Source: Puia sp963703355
GTDB taxonomy: Bacteria; Bacteroidota; Bacteroidia; Chitinophagales; Chitinophagaceae
Assembly: GCA_963703355.1 (NCBI GenBank)
Contig: OY969813.1
Location: forward strand, 2,294,001 to 2,358,000
Length of the DNA stretch: 64,000 nt
Reading direction: 5' to 3'
This document shows positions 16,972-25,528 of the stretch, in pieces; the first letter of the stretch is position 1, and each line of letters begins with the position of its first letter. The notes under the pieces are model-generated. The model saw only the letters and a list, made by a program, of their open reading frames with translations. It was not told where the DNA came from and searched no databases. Both the position numbers and the translations under genes were made by a program.

Positions 16972-17373
16972 ATGAAGCACAACAGGAAATCGTTGGTGAT
17001 CTTATTGGTTGGTCTTTTTATTGTATTGGGAATCGCTGCAACAAAACCTCCTGAAGATCACAAATTCAAAAACCTGAAAGTACTTCCAAAAGACATCAGT
17101 CCTGAACAACTCGACAAAGTGATGGACAATTTTAAAGATGCGCTGGGTGTACACTGTAGTTTTTGCCATGCCCCTTCCAAAGATTCTACCAATCATCATC
17201 CCGATTTTGCCAGCGACGATAAACCAGAAAAAAATATAGCCAGGAAAATGATGAAGATGACGAGTAAGATCAACAAAAAATATTTCAGCTACAATAAAAA
17301 TGATCAGGGTGTTTCGGTTCCAACGGTTGAATGTATGACCTGTCATCACGGCAAAGAACACCCGGGTAGTTAG
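16972..17373 (+). CDS. diheme c-type cytochrome, periplasmic
   Basis: 133 residues. A signal anchor (residues about 8-24, LVILLVGLFIVLGIAAT) precedes two CxxCH motifs, CSFCH and CMTCH. The layout (long spacer, His-rich ends, no obvious class I Met motif) resembles the group annotated in Bacteroidota as photosynthetic reaction centre cytochrome c subunit-like proteins, although no photosynthesis is implied. It probably carries electrons in the periplasm. It sits alone between the MFS gene and gnd. Confidence 0.8.
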   Translation: MKHNRKSLVILLVGLFIVLGIAATKPPEDHKFKNLKVLPKDISPEQLDKVMDNFKDALGVHCSFCHAPSKDSTNHHPDFASDDKPEKNIARKMMKMTSKINKKYFSYNKNDQGVSVPTVECMTCHHGKEHPGS

Positions 17374-17533
17374 TGCGGAATATCTCTATTCCTTCTAAGT
17401 TTCCAGTAGTAAATTATGATGTGGCCAATGGTTTTGATGATTTGATAGCATTGGTAAACCTTCTCGGGCGGTTTCCCATTCTATAACATAGACTCTATTT
17501 CAAAATACCTAATTTTACCCTCATTTTTATTGT

Positions 17534-18958
17534 ATGGAAAACAATTTATTCGATTTTGGAATGATCGGACTGGGAACCATGGGAAGAAATCTACTTCTCA
17601 ATATGGCCGACCATGGTTTCAAAGCCATCGGGTTTGACCTGGACCCTGGTAAGGCTAAATTATTGGAAACTTCTGCCACTGCAGGCACTCAGGTTAAAGG
17701 TGTCAGTACACTCGCCGAAATGGTTCAGAAACTTCAGCAGCCACGAAAGATCATGATGTTGGTACCAGCAGGTAAACCGGTTGATGATGTAATTAATTCG
17801 CTGCTGCCGCTGGTTTCACCTGGTGATATCATCATTGATGGTGGTAATTCGCATTATACAGATACACTTCGCCGGGTAAATTTCGTTCGGGAAAAGGGAT
17901 TTCATTTCATGGGTATAGGCATTTCCGGCGGAGAACATGGTGCCCGCTTCGGTCCCAGTATTATGCCAGGCGGAGATACGGAAGCGTATGAAAAAGTGAA
18001 ACCGATCCTGGAGGCAGTCTCCGCAAAAGTGAATGGAAGCGCATGCGTCGCTTATCTAGGAAAAGGCGCTGCGGGTCATTATGTAAAAATGGTTCATAAC
18101 GGGATTGAGTATGCGATTATGCAATTGATCAGTGAAACGTACCAGCTTTTACATAAAGGAAAAGGACTTACCAATGATGAATTGCATAAAGTATATAAAA
18201 ACTGGAATGAAGGAGATTTACAATCATTCCTGGTAGAAATCACACGTGATATCTTTTTGCAACCTGACGACAAAACGGCCAACCGACTTGTTGATATGAT
18301 TCTGGACAAGGCAGGCGCGAAAGGGACAGGTAAATGGACTTCACAGGACTCAATGGATCTTGGAGTACCTGTTCCGGTGATAGATATTGCTGTTTCCATG
18401 CGCGATCTTTCCTCGGTAAAAGAAGAGCGAAAACAGGCTTCCTCCTTGTATAAGACCGGAACCCTTCAAATAGCCGTTCCCAATGAAGTTTTTATCAGTC
18501 AGCTGGCAGACGCACTTTATTTTTCCATGGTCGTCTGTTACGCGCAGGGGATGGCGCTCTTATTCAGAGCATCATCGGAACTCAACATGGACATTCCACT
18601 ACCTGAGGTGGTACGTATATGGCGTGGAGGTTGCATCATTCGCTCCGCCATGCTGGAAATATTTTATAAAGCATTTACGGAGAATCCGCAACTTCCCAAT
18701 CTCCTGCTGGATAAGGAAGTTGCAGGAATAGTGCAGTCAAAAAAGCACAACATGATCTCCGTAATTATACACGCCACACAAACCGGATACCCTGTATCAG
18801 CGCTTATGACATCGCTTTGTTATCTGGAAGCATACCGCAGCGAATATCTTCCAACAAACCTCATACAGGCGCAAAGAGATTATTTTGGAGCACACACTTA
18901 TCAGCGAATAGATATGCCGGGTGTATTTCATACTGAATGGGGAACTTTTGATAATTAA
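17534..18958 (+). CDS. gnd: 6-phosphogluconate dehydrogenase, decarboxylating
   Basis: 474 residues, the normal dimeric-enzyme length. GLGTMGRNLLLNMADHGF is the NADP-binding glycine motif, IIDGGNSHYTDT the conserved substrate loop, and GISGGEHGARFGPSIMPGG the 6PGDH signature; catalytic Lys-Asn is in KMVHNGIEYAIMQ. It converts 6-phosphogluconate to ribulose 5-phosphate with NADPH. It starts the gnd-zwf-pgl cluster; zwf begins only 7 nt after its stop, so the two are surely co-transcribed. Confidence 0.98.
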   Translation: MENNLFDFGMIGLGTMGRNLLLNMADHGFKAIGFDLDPGKAKLLETSATAGTQVKGVSTLAEMVQKLQQPRKIMMLVPAGKPVDDVINSLLPLVSPGDIIIDGGNSHYTDTLRRVNFVREKGFHFMGIGISGGEHGARFGPSIMPGGDTEAYEKVKPILEAVSAKVNGSACVAYLGKGAAGHYVKMVHNGIEYAIMQLISETYQLLHKGKGLTNDELHKVYKNWNEGDLQSFLVEITRDIFLQPDDKTANRLVDMILDKAGAKGTGKWTSQDSMDLGVPVPVIDIAVSMRDLSSVKEERKQASSLYKTGTLQIAVPNEVFISQLADALYFSMVVCYAQGMALLFRASSELNMDIPLPEVVRIWRGGCIIRSAMLEIFYKAFTENPQLPNLLLDKEVAGIVQSKKHNMISVIIHATQTGYPVSALMTSLCYLEAYRSEYLPTNLIQAQRDYFGAHTYQRIDMPGVFHTEWGTFDN

Positions 18959-18965
18959 TCATATT

Positions 18966-20462
18966 ATGGAAAATCATAAAAGACCATCCGCCACTGTTCT
19001 TTTTATATTCGGAGGAAGCGGCGATTTGAATTTCAGAAAACTTTCGCCCGCACTATATAATCTATTCATCGACCGGTGGATGCCCGAAAAATTCAGCATC
19101 ATTGGTATTGGAAGAACGGATTATAGTGATCAGGATTACAGAGTCAGATTACTTGATGGCATAAAACAATTCAGCAGAAGAAAAGATGTTGCAGAAGACC
19201 AATGGCAGTCATTTTCCCAGCACGTTTCCTATCTGAAGATGGATGCAGAAAAAGATGAAAAATATACGGGCATCTCGGATCTGGTTCAGAAAAAACAAGC
19301 TGAATTCGGAGAACATCCCAACATTATTTTTTATATGGCTGTTGCGCCACAGCTTGTTCCTGATATTGCAAAAAAATTAGGTAAGGAAAAAATATCAAGC
19401 GATAAGACTTACACGAGAATTGTAATTGAAAAACCATTTGGTCATGATCTCGAAAGCGCCCATCAGTTAAACGAACTACTGATGAGCATGTTTGAAGAAA
19501 AGCAGATTTACAGGATTGATCATTATCTGGGGAAGGAGACGGTCCAGAATATTCTTGCTCTACGTTTTGCCAATGCTTTATTTGAACCGCTGTGGAATCG
19601 AAACTATATTGATCATGTTCAGATAACAGCTGCTGAAACCGTAGGGTCTGAAGGAAGGGGTAGCTACTATGAAGGAGCAGGAACACTCCGCGACATGGTA
19701 CAGAATCACATTTTGCAGTTGATCTGTATGATCGCGATGGAAGCACCGGTTTCATTTGATGCCGACGAAATTCGAAACAAGAAAGTGGACGTACTCAACG
19801 CGATCCGAAAAATCAGCAGGGAAGATGTGGGTAAATATGCAGTCCGTGGTCAGTTTGATTCTGGCTGGATGGAAGGAGAAAAAGTTCCTGCATATCGTGA
19901 AGAAAAAAATGTAGATCCGAAATCAAACGTAGATACGTTCGCTGCTGTCAAGTTCTATATTGACAACTGGCGCTGGCAGGATGTTCCGTTTTATATCCGT
20001 ACAGGCAAAAGACTACATGAAAAAACGACCGTCATAAATATCCAATTTAAAGCGGCACCTAATTTTGCTTTCCCGCCTGAAGCTGCTGAAACCTGGAGAT
20101 CGAACAGGCTTACTATCAGCATTCAGCCAGAAATGGATATCCGTTTGCGTTTCCAATCCAAACGACCAGGTCAATCGGTATCACTGAACCCTGTCGACAT
20201 GATTTTCAGATACAAAGATGTATATGATGGAAACGAACCGGAAGCTTATGAAACATTATTGCTGGATGTCATGGAAGGCAATGCCACCCTCTTTATGCGC
20301 AAGGATCAGGTAGAGGCAGCCTGGAAAATTATTATGCCGATCCTGGAAGCATGGCAGAACAGGCCACCAACCAATTTTCCAAATTACGCTCCCGGTTCAT
20401 GGGGCCCTGAAGACGCAGAAGCCCTGATCGCGAGAGATGGACATCAGTGGATCGTAATGTAA
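18966..20462 (+). CDS. zwf: glucose-6-phosphate 1-dehydrogenase
   Basis: 498 residues. FIFGGSGDLNFRKLSPALYNL contains the GxxGDL coenzyme motif and RIDHYLGKETVQNILALRFAN the active-site His-Tyr-Lys signature; IVIEKPFGHD is the EKPxG motif. It makes 6-phosphogluconolactone and NADPH, the committed step of the oxidative pentose phosphate pathway. ATG 18966 is chosen because it is 7 nt after gnd and the frame before it is not family-like. The first helix motif reads GSGDL instead of the common GATGDL. Confidence 0.97.
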   Translation: MENHKRPSATVLFIFGGSGDLNFRKLSPALYNLFIDRWMPEKFSIIGIGRTDYSDQDYRVRLLDGIKQFSRRKDVAEDQWQSFSQHVSYLKMDAEKDEKYTGISDLVQKKQAEFGEHPNIIFYMAVAPQLVPDIAKKLGKEKISSDKTYTRIVIEKPFGHDLESAHQLNELLMSMFEEKQIYRIDHYLGKETVQNILALRFANALFEPLWNRNYIDHVQITAAETVGSEGRGSYYEGAGTLRDMVQNHILQLICMIAMEAPVSFDADEIRNKKVDVLNAIRKISREDVGKYAVRGQFDSGWMEGEKVPAYREEKNVDPKSNVDTFAAVKFYIDNWRWQDVPFYIRTGKRLHEKTTVINIQFKAAPNFAFPPEAAETWRSNRLTISIQPEMDIRLRFQSKRPGQSVSLNPVDMIFRYKDVYDGNEPEAYETLLLDVMEGNATLFMRKDQVEAAWKIIMPILEAWQNRPPTNFPNYAPGSWGPEDAEALIARDGHQWIVM

Positions 20463-20469
20463 AAGGCAA

Positions 20470-20536
20470 ATGGTGGATGGTTCATGGTATATGGAATTTC
20501 CATTCGGGCCATCAACCATAATCCAAAAACCATAAA
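20470..20536. repeat. heptamer array, ATGGTNN with inverted ACCAT arm
   Basis: Left arm ATGGTGG, ATGGTTC, ATGGTAT, ATGGAAT (20470-20497); right arm with CCAT or CCA at 20500, 20509, 20516, 20523 and 20530, mostly 7 bp apart. It starts 7 nt past the zwf stop, so a zwf-pgl message would carry a hairpin here. Confidence 0.7.
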
Positions 20537-20545
20537 CGAACAAAA

Positions 20546-21286
20546 ATGAACTTAGAAATATTCGACGATCCGGATCACCTTACCAGACAGCTTGCTGAAT
20601 GGATAACGAGTCTAATTGAAGATACACTGACTCGTAAAAATAGTTTTACCCTCGTGCTCTCTGGTGGTAACACACCAAAAAAACTAAATCTTTTACTGGC
20701 ATCAACACCATACAGAGAAAGAATAGACTGGAGTAAACTGCACATTTTCTGGGGTGATGAACGTGCAGTTCCTTTCGACGACGAAAGAAACAATGCGCGA
20801 ATGGCTTTCGACACGCTGTTGGGAAAAGTAAATATCCCGGAAAACCAGATTCATATTATGGACACCAGCCTGTCGCCTAAGGCAACTGCCGAACGGTATC
20901 AGGAGTTACTTTTTGAATTTTTTGGAACTGATGTGTTACCTGAAAGAACCTTTGATCTTGTGTTGCTTGGTATGGGAGACGATGGACATACATTATCACT
21001 TTTTCCAGGGACAGCAGTAATAAAAGAAGAGCACCTTTGGGCTGCCAGTTTATTTCTCAAGTCCCAGAATATGTTTCGAATTACACTGACAAAAAATATA
21101 GTCAATCACGCAGATCATATCGTTTTTATGATTAGTGGTATTGAAAAAGCAAACGCGCTACATGCAGTTTTGGAAGGTGAGAGAAATCCTGACCTCTTCC
21201 CATCGCAGGTGATCATACCAGTACAGGGTGAATTACATTTTTTTACGGATAAGGCTGCGGCTTCAAAGCTGAACGGTGAACGGTGA
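20546..21286 (+). CDS. pgl: 6-phosphogluconolactonase
   Basis: 246 residues. LVLSGGNTPKKLNLLLA (SGG-x-TP), FWGDERAVPFDDERNN (GDER) and LLGMGDDGHTLSLFPG (GMGxDGHTxSLFPG) are the canonical lactonase motifs. It hydrolyses the product of Zwf, completing the oxidative branch. It is separated from zwf by about 83 bp holding a heptamer inverted repeat. The C-terminal SKLNGER and the TGA stop at 21284-21286 are encoded inside an AACGGTG array, so the native end of the protein was probably overwritten. Confidence 0.97.
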   Translation: MNLEIFDDPDHLTRQLAEWITSLIEDTLTRKNSFTLVLSGGNTPKKLNLLLASTPYRERIDWSKLHIFWGDERAVPFDDERNNARMAFDTLLGKVNIPENQIHIMDTSLSPKATAERYQELLFEFFGTDVLPERTFDLVLLGMGDDGHTLSLFPGTAVIKEEHLWAASLFLKSQNMFRITLTKNIVNHADHIVFMISGIEKANALHAVLEGERNPDLFPSQVIIPVQGELHFFTDKAAASKLNGER

Positions 21287-21404
21287 ACGGTGAACGGTGA
21301 ACGCTGAACGCGGAACGCCGAACGCGGAACGCGGAACGCTCAAAGCGAAAGGCGGCAAGCTCAAGCCGAAAGGCTTAACATAGAACGCTCAAGGCAAACG
21401 CTGA
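21272..21404 (+). repeat. long heptamer array AACGGTG/AACGCNN over the pgl stop codon
   Basis: Nineteen consecutive period-7 steps: four identical AACGGTG, then AACGCTG, AACGCGG, AACGCCG, AACGCGG twice, AACGCTC, then more degenerate AAAGCGA to ACGCTGA. The pgl stop lies in the second unit. Confidence 0.93.
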
Positions 21405-21456
21405 ACTCATGGCGCGCACGAAGCCGGCAAAGCTCGATTTATAAAGCTTCAGGGTA

Positions 21457-21783
21457 TCATTGGGCGTCAACAGCATCGTACACCACAACTCTTTTCCACA
21501 AATGTTTGCATTCTTCAACAAAACGAAGATGTATTGGATCTGTTTGATAACTATCCTGATCCGCCGCATTGTTAAAAATCAGAATCCATGACAGGGAATA
21601 AGAAGAATCAATAACATCTCTCGAAGTATTCGCCGGCTCACCAACATGAAATCGCTGAATGGTTTTAACACTCGAAAGTTTCTGAAGTCCCTCTTTCAAT
21701 AATTTTTTATGCTCTTTATTGGAAGGTTCAACAAGCCAGAAATAAACGTGATGTATAAATATGCCTTTAATTTCTTCAGCCAT
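21457..21783 (-). CDS. Dabb family stress-responsive alpha/beta-barrel protein
   Basis: 108 residues. FIHHVYFWLVEPSNKEHKKLLKEGLQKL has the H-x-V-x-F/W start and the K-rich helix of the Dabb (Stress-responsive A/B barrel) ferredoxin-like fold, followed by IQRFHVGEPANTSRDVIDSSYSLSWILIFNNAADQDSYQ. Biochemical role of this group is unclear; members are small dimeric barrels. It is flanked on both sides by inverted heptamer arrays of the same AACGC class, each belonging to the 3' end of a neighbouring gene. Confidence 0.85.
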   Translation of the reverse strand: MAEEIKGIFIHHVYFWLVEPSNKEHKKLLKEGLQKLSSVKTIQRFHVGEPANTSRDVIDSSYSLSWILIFNNAADQDSYQTDPIHLRFVEECKHLWKRVVVYDAVDAQ

Positions 21784-21882
21784 GTCCTAATTTTTAGAAT
21801 GCAAATATAATCTGTTGAATATACACCGTATATAAAACAGCATTGAAATAAAAACCGATAATTTGCATCCTCATTTTGTCGG

Positions 21883-22015
21883 GCGTTCAGCGTTCAGCGT
21901 TCAGCGTTCAGCGTTCAGCGTTCAGCGTTCAGCGTTCAGCGTTCAGCGTTATGCGTTATGCGTTATGCGTTCAGCGTTATGCTTTAAGCCTTAAGCCTTA
22001 AGCCTTAAGCTTAAA
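21883..22015 (-). repeat. 19-unit heptamer array, GCGTTCA/GCCTTAA type
   Basis: Nineteen units in perfect phase: nine identical GCGTTCA, three GCGTTAT, GCGTTCA, GCGTTAT, GCTTTAA, three GCCTTAA, GCTTAAA. It ends over the TAA stop of the acyl-CoA dehydrogenase gene (complement 22011-22013). Confidence 0.97.
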
Positions 22016-23804
22016 ATGGATACTTACCCATCGAGATGAGTTTATCTGCAATACGTCTCTTAGCATCCTTACTATTATAAGAATCCGCTTTGGTAAAACG
22101 CTTCAAACCCAATAAAAACATTCTTTGTTCATCTCCGTCTGAGAATGCATTGATCGCGTCTTTACCATGTTTTTCTATTTTGTCAGCTGAGTCATATAAA
22201 AAAGTTCTTACAATATCGAGTTCGAAACTTAATTCTTTTTCATTTTTAGTGTTACTGAGTTTTATTACACGCAGTAAAGCAGATTCCGCATGAAATGTGA
22301 TCATCGCCATATCTGCAATATGCATCAGTATTTCCTGTTCGGATTCCAATTTCATCATGAGCTTTTGCACCGCGGCTCCCGCCGTAAGAAGTATTGATTT
22401 TTTAAACAGTGCAATCAGTTTCAATTCTTTTGCAAATGGTGCGTCAGATTCAGATCCGAAGTCCGGTATACTCACCAACTCTTTAGCAACATTTTTTGCA
22501 TGACTCAGAATATCCAGTCTGCCTTTCATCGCTCTTTTCAGCACCATATCCACGCTTAACAGCCTGTTGATTTCATTTGTTCCTTCGAAAATACGATTGA
22601 TACGACTGTCGCGATATGCTCTGGAAACAAGGTATTCATCGCTGAAACCGTTGCCTCCGTGAATTTGCACCCCTTCATCCACCACGTAATTCAGCATTTC
22701 ACTGCCAAATACTTTCAACAGGGCACATTCAATAGCATACTCCTCCGCTGCAGCTAAAACTGCTTCATTGAAAGGTTTTCCCTCTGCCAGTAGTTCCTCT
22801 TCTTTGTTTTCAATCCATTTTGAAACTCTATATAAAGCAGACTCGGTTACCCAAATCTCTATACCCATCTCAGCGATTTTATTCTTGATGGCGCCGAAAT
22901 TTGAAATCATCGTTTTAAATTGCTCGCGTGTGTTGGCATATTGTATTGCAATTCCTGCCACTCGTTTCGCAGCTCCCAATGCAGCGGCGCAAAGTTTCAA
23001 ACGACCAATATTGAGAATATTGAAAGCGATGATATGTCCCTTTCCAATTTCACCTAACAGGTTTTCTACCGGCACTTTACAATCCTGAAAATATAGTTGA
23101 ACGGTAGATGATCCCTTAATTCCCATTTTATGTTCTTCCGGTCCGCGTGTGAAACCTTCAAAATTTCTTTCAACAATGAATGCAGTAAATTTCTCACCGT
23201 CTATCTTGGCAAAAACAATATAGACGTCAGAAAAACCACCATTGGTAATCCAGCATTTCTGACCATTGAGCAGATAATATTTACCATCTTTTGACAATGT
23301 AGCCGTTGTTTTAGCTCCCAGTGCGTCACTGCCGCTATTCGGTTCCGTCAATCCGTAAGAACCTTTCCATTCTCCACTGGCGAGTTTTGGAATGTATTTT
23401 TCCTTCTGGGCCTGCGTTCCGAAATATAAAATGGGCAATGTGCCTATCCCGGTGTGAGCGGCCAATGCAACAGAAAATGAAAATCCCCCACCCAGTCCTT
23501 CATTCACAAGAGTTGCGGTAATAAAATCTTTACCTAAGCCGCCCAAATTTTCGGGAATGGAAGTGCCCAACAGTCCCTGTTCTCCGGCTTTTACAAGTAA
23601 AGAAGGCATGAGGCCCGGTTCTAATTTATCTATCCGGTCGATGATTGGAAGCACTTCTGCATCCAAAAAAGATGCACACATATCTTTTACCATCTGCTGT
23701 TCTTCTGTAAAATTTTCCGGAATGTAGCAGTCTGCAATATCAGATTCACGTATCAGCCATTCTCCGCCTTTGATTTCTGTTTGTTTGTCCGTAATAGTAC
23801 TCAT
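22011..23804 (-). CDS. acyl-CoA dehydrogenase family protein
   Basis: 597 residues. The N-terminal and middle ACAD domains show YGLTEPNSGSDALGAKTTA and KCWITNGGFSDVYIVFAK (FAD/substrate signatures); FEGTNEINRLL is the C-terminal signature with the position used for the catalytic Glu in several subfamilies. An extra C-terminal helical region of about 170 residues makes it longer than the 380-residue short-chain enzymes, resembling VLCAD/ACAD9-type proteins. It oxidises fatty acyl-CoA in beta-oxidation. It is 18 nt downstream of a marR gene and presumably controlled by it. Confidence 0.93.
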   Translation of the reverse strand: MSTITDKQTEIKGGEWLIRESDIADCYIPENFTEEQQMVKDMCASFLDAEVLPIIDRIDKLEPGLMPSLLVKAGEQGLLGTSIPENLGGLGKDFITATLVNEGLGGGFSFSVALAAHTGIGTLPILYFGTQAQKEKYIPKLASGEWKGSYGLTEPNSGSDALGAKTTATLSKDGKYYLLNGQKCWITNGGFSDVYIVFAKIDGEKFTAFIVERNFEGFTRGPEEHKMGIKGSSTVQLYFQDCKVPVENLLGEIGKGHIIAFNILNIGRLKLCAAALGAAKRVAGIAIQYANTREQFKTMISNFGAIKNKIAEMGIEIWVTESALYRVSKWIENKEEELLAEGKPFNEAVLAAAEEYAIECALLKVFGSEMLNYVVDEGVQIHGGNGFSDEYLVSRAYRDSRINRIFEGTNEINRLLSVDMVLKRAMKGRLDILSHAKNVAKELVSIPDFGSESDAPFAKELKLIALFKKSILLTAGAAVQKLMMKLESEQEILMHIADMAMITFHAESALLRVIKLSNTKNEKELSFELDIVRTFLYDSADKIEKHGKDAINAFSDGDEQRMFLLGLKRFTKADSYNSKDAKRRIADKLISMGKYPF

Positions 23805-23822
23805 TACTGGAATTTTAAATTG

Positions 23823-24263
23823 TTATTTTAAATTGTCATACACCAGCTGCAAAACCTCTTTGCAAATATCAATTTCTTCGGGAGCCACACCTTCAAGCGC
23901 TTCGTTTAAAGTATGTTCCGCAAGTTCCATTGTTTGTTCCTGTAGTTTGAGCCCAGTCTTTGTTAGATAGACTCTGTTAATCCTTCTGTCATCTTCCGAT
24001 GCAACCCGTTTAACCAGTTGCAATTTTTCTAAATTATCCAACAAACGTGTGATACTTGGTTTATCCCTAAATGTTGCGTTACATAATTCCTGCTGACTTT
24101 GGCCGTCCTGTTTCCATAGATGATACAGTACACTCCATTGTTCAATTGTGATGCGAAGACTGGCACCATTAAATTTCTTTTGTAATCTTCTTGCAATGGC
24201 AATCGACGCTTTGCCTGTTACAAAGCTATAAAGTTCTCCTTTCTTAAATTGGTTGTTTGGCAT
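23823..24263 (-). CDS. MarR family transcriptional regulator
   Basis: 146 residues. Winged helix visible as RITIEQWSVLYHLWKQDGQSQQELCNATFRDKPSITRLLDNLEKLQLVKRVASEDDRRINRVYLT, with the D-x-R-x wing. I use the Met of MPNNQFKKGEL because the upstream extension is read from the operator itself. A palindrome TATAGTT-N8-AACTATA overlaps the start region and lies just downstream of a likely promoter, so autorepression is expected, with the acyl-CoA dehydrogenase gene as co-regulated target. The ligand is probably an acyl-CoA or fatty acid (inference from context). Confidence 0.92.
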   Translation of the reverse strand: MPNNQFKKGELYSFVTGKASIAIARRLQKKFNGASLRITIEQWSVLYHLWKQDGQSQQELCNATFRDKPSITRLLDNLEKLQLVKRVASEDDRRINRVYLTKTGLKLQEQTMELAEHTLNEALEGVAPEEIDICKEVLQLVYDNLK

Positions 24264-24284
24264 ATAGTTAGTTAAACAACTATA
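24263..24284. promoter_or_regulatory. MarR operator palindrome
   Basis: TATAGTT, an 8-bp spacer AGTTAAAC and AACTATA form a perfect 7-bp inverted repeat that abuts the marR ATG and the -7 box, an ideal place for steric repression. Confidence 0.65.
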
Positions 24285-24315
24285 TAAATCTAGCAATTAC
24301 TTATGGAATTTGCAA
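24285..24315 (-). promoter_or_regulatory. candidate promoter of marR-acyl-CoA dehydrogenase
   Basis: Minus strand TTG (24315-24313), 20-nt spacer, TAGATTTA (24292-24285), one mismatch to TAnnTTTG. The MarR operator follows immediately. Confidence 0.5.
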
Positions 24316-24382
24316 TTTTTCTCACTTTTTTAATTCGCTACGTCGGATCTGCATCATCAACGTATATTTCGGGCTGAATAAC

Positions 24383-25528
24383 ATGACATTGATCCATACG
24401 CTTATCGCCATTACAGGTGTATTCCTGATTATTTATGCATTATTGATATATTATTATCACCGTATTTGGGATCAGATTCCTATCACGCCGGAAGCGGGCC
24501 TGGAGCTCAGTTTGAATGCAACTAAGGTTTCAGTGATTATTCCGGCCAGGAATGAAGAGTTTCACATCGGGAAATGCCTGGATGGATTGTTTAACCAGAC
24601 CTACCCAAAACACCTTACAGAAATAATCGTCGTCAATGATTTTTCATCAGACAAAACTGTTGATGTTGTTTCCGGTCACCAAACAAAACCTGTCGTCCTG
24701 AATCTGTCCGACTATGTTTCGGAAAATCTTAACTCCTATAAAAAGAAAGCGATTGAAACGGGCATTGCCCATTCCACCGGCGAATTAATCGTTTGCACAG
24801 ACGCTGATTGTACGATGAGCGCCGATTGGATCACAACACTGGTGACCAATTTTGAAAATGAAGGCTTTCAATTTATTTCTGCGCCGGTGAAAATATTAAC
24901 AAATAGAAGCTGGCTATCGGTATTTCAAACGCTCGATTTTATCTCACTTCAGGGAATCACTGCAGCGGCAGTTTATAAAAATCTTTATCCGATGTGTAAC
25001 GGTGCCAACCTTGCTTATTCAAGAAAAGCATATGACACCGTAAATGGGTTTGCCAATATTGATCATATTGCATCCGGAGATGATATGTTGCTAATGAAAA
25101 AAATACAGGAAAGTTTTCCGGGAAAGACCGGTTATATTAAAAACGTGAAGGCAATTGTGTGTACTGAACCTGTAGAAAATATCAACGCATTTTTTAGTCA
25201 GCGTATACGATGGGCGAGTAAAATTTCACATTATAAACATCCATCAACTTTTTTCACACTGGGTCTGGTATATCTGGTAAATCTCTTTCTTGTTCTTTTA
25301 TTTATAGGATGCTTTTTTTACGGTCATTGGCGCTGGTTAGTAATCATGATCGCGTTCAAAACGGTGTCTGAATATTTCTTTGTTTCCAAGGTTGCCCAAT
25401 TTTTTAAGCAACAATCACTGATGAAGTATTTTATATTGTGTCAGCCGTTTCATATTCTGTATACCGTGATTGCAGGTAGTTTTGGTAGTTTTGGTAATTA
25501 TGAATGGAAAAATCGAAAAGTGAAATAA
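24383..25528 (+). CDS. membrane glycosyltransferase family 2
   Basis: 381 residues. One N-terminal membrane helix (ITGVFLIIYALLIYYYH), then the GT2 domain: KVSVIIPARNEEFHIGKCLDGLFNQTYP, VNDFSSDKTVDVV, and VCTDADCTMSADWIT (D-A-D metal site); GDDMLLMKKIQ and SQRIRWASKISHY (Q-x-x-R-W) indicate a processive-like or polyprenyl-type GT2. Two to three C-terminal membrane helices follow. Probably makes a surface glycan or glycolipid. Its last 25 nt overlap the next gene, so they are translationally linked. Confidence 0.87.
   Translation: MTLIHTLIAITGVFLIIYALLIYYYHRIWDQIPITPEAGLELSLNATKVSVIIPARNEEFHIGKCLDGLFNQTYPKHLTEIIVVNDFSSDKTVDVVSGHQTKPVVLNLSDYVSENLNSYKKKAIETGIAHSTGELIVCTDADCTMSADWITTLVTNFENEGFQFISAPVKILTNRSWLSVFQTLDFISLQGITAAAVYKNLYPMCNGANLAYSRKAYDTVNGFANIDHIASGDDMLLMKKIQESFPGKTGYIKNVKAIVCTEPVENINAFFSQRIRWASKISHYKHPSTFFTLGLVYLVNLFLVLLFIGCFFYGHWRWLVIMIAFKTVSEYFFVSKVAQFFKQQSLMKYFILCQPFHILYTVIAGSFGSFGNYEWKNRKVK

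Noticed and set aside
16972..17373. Photosynthetic reaction centre subunit
   Set aside because: Only the generic diheme layout matches; no photosynthesis genes are present.
21272..22015. Heptamer arrays as CRISPR arrays
   Set aside because: Units are 7 bp with no spacers, and no cas gene is near.
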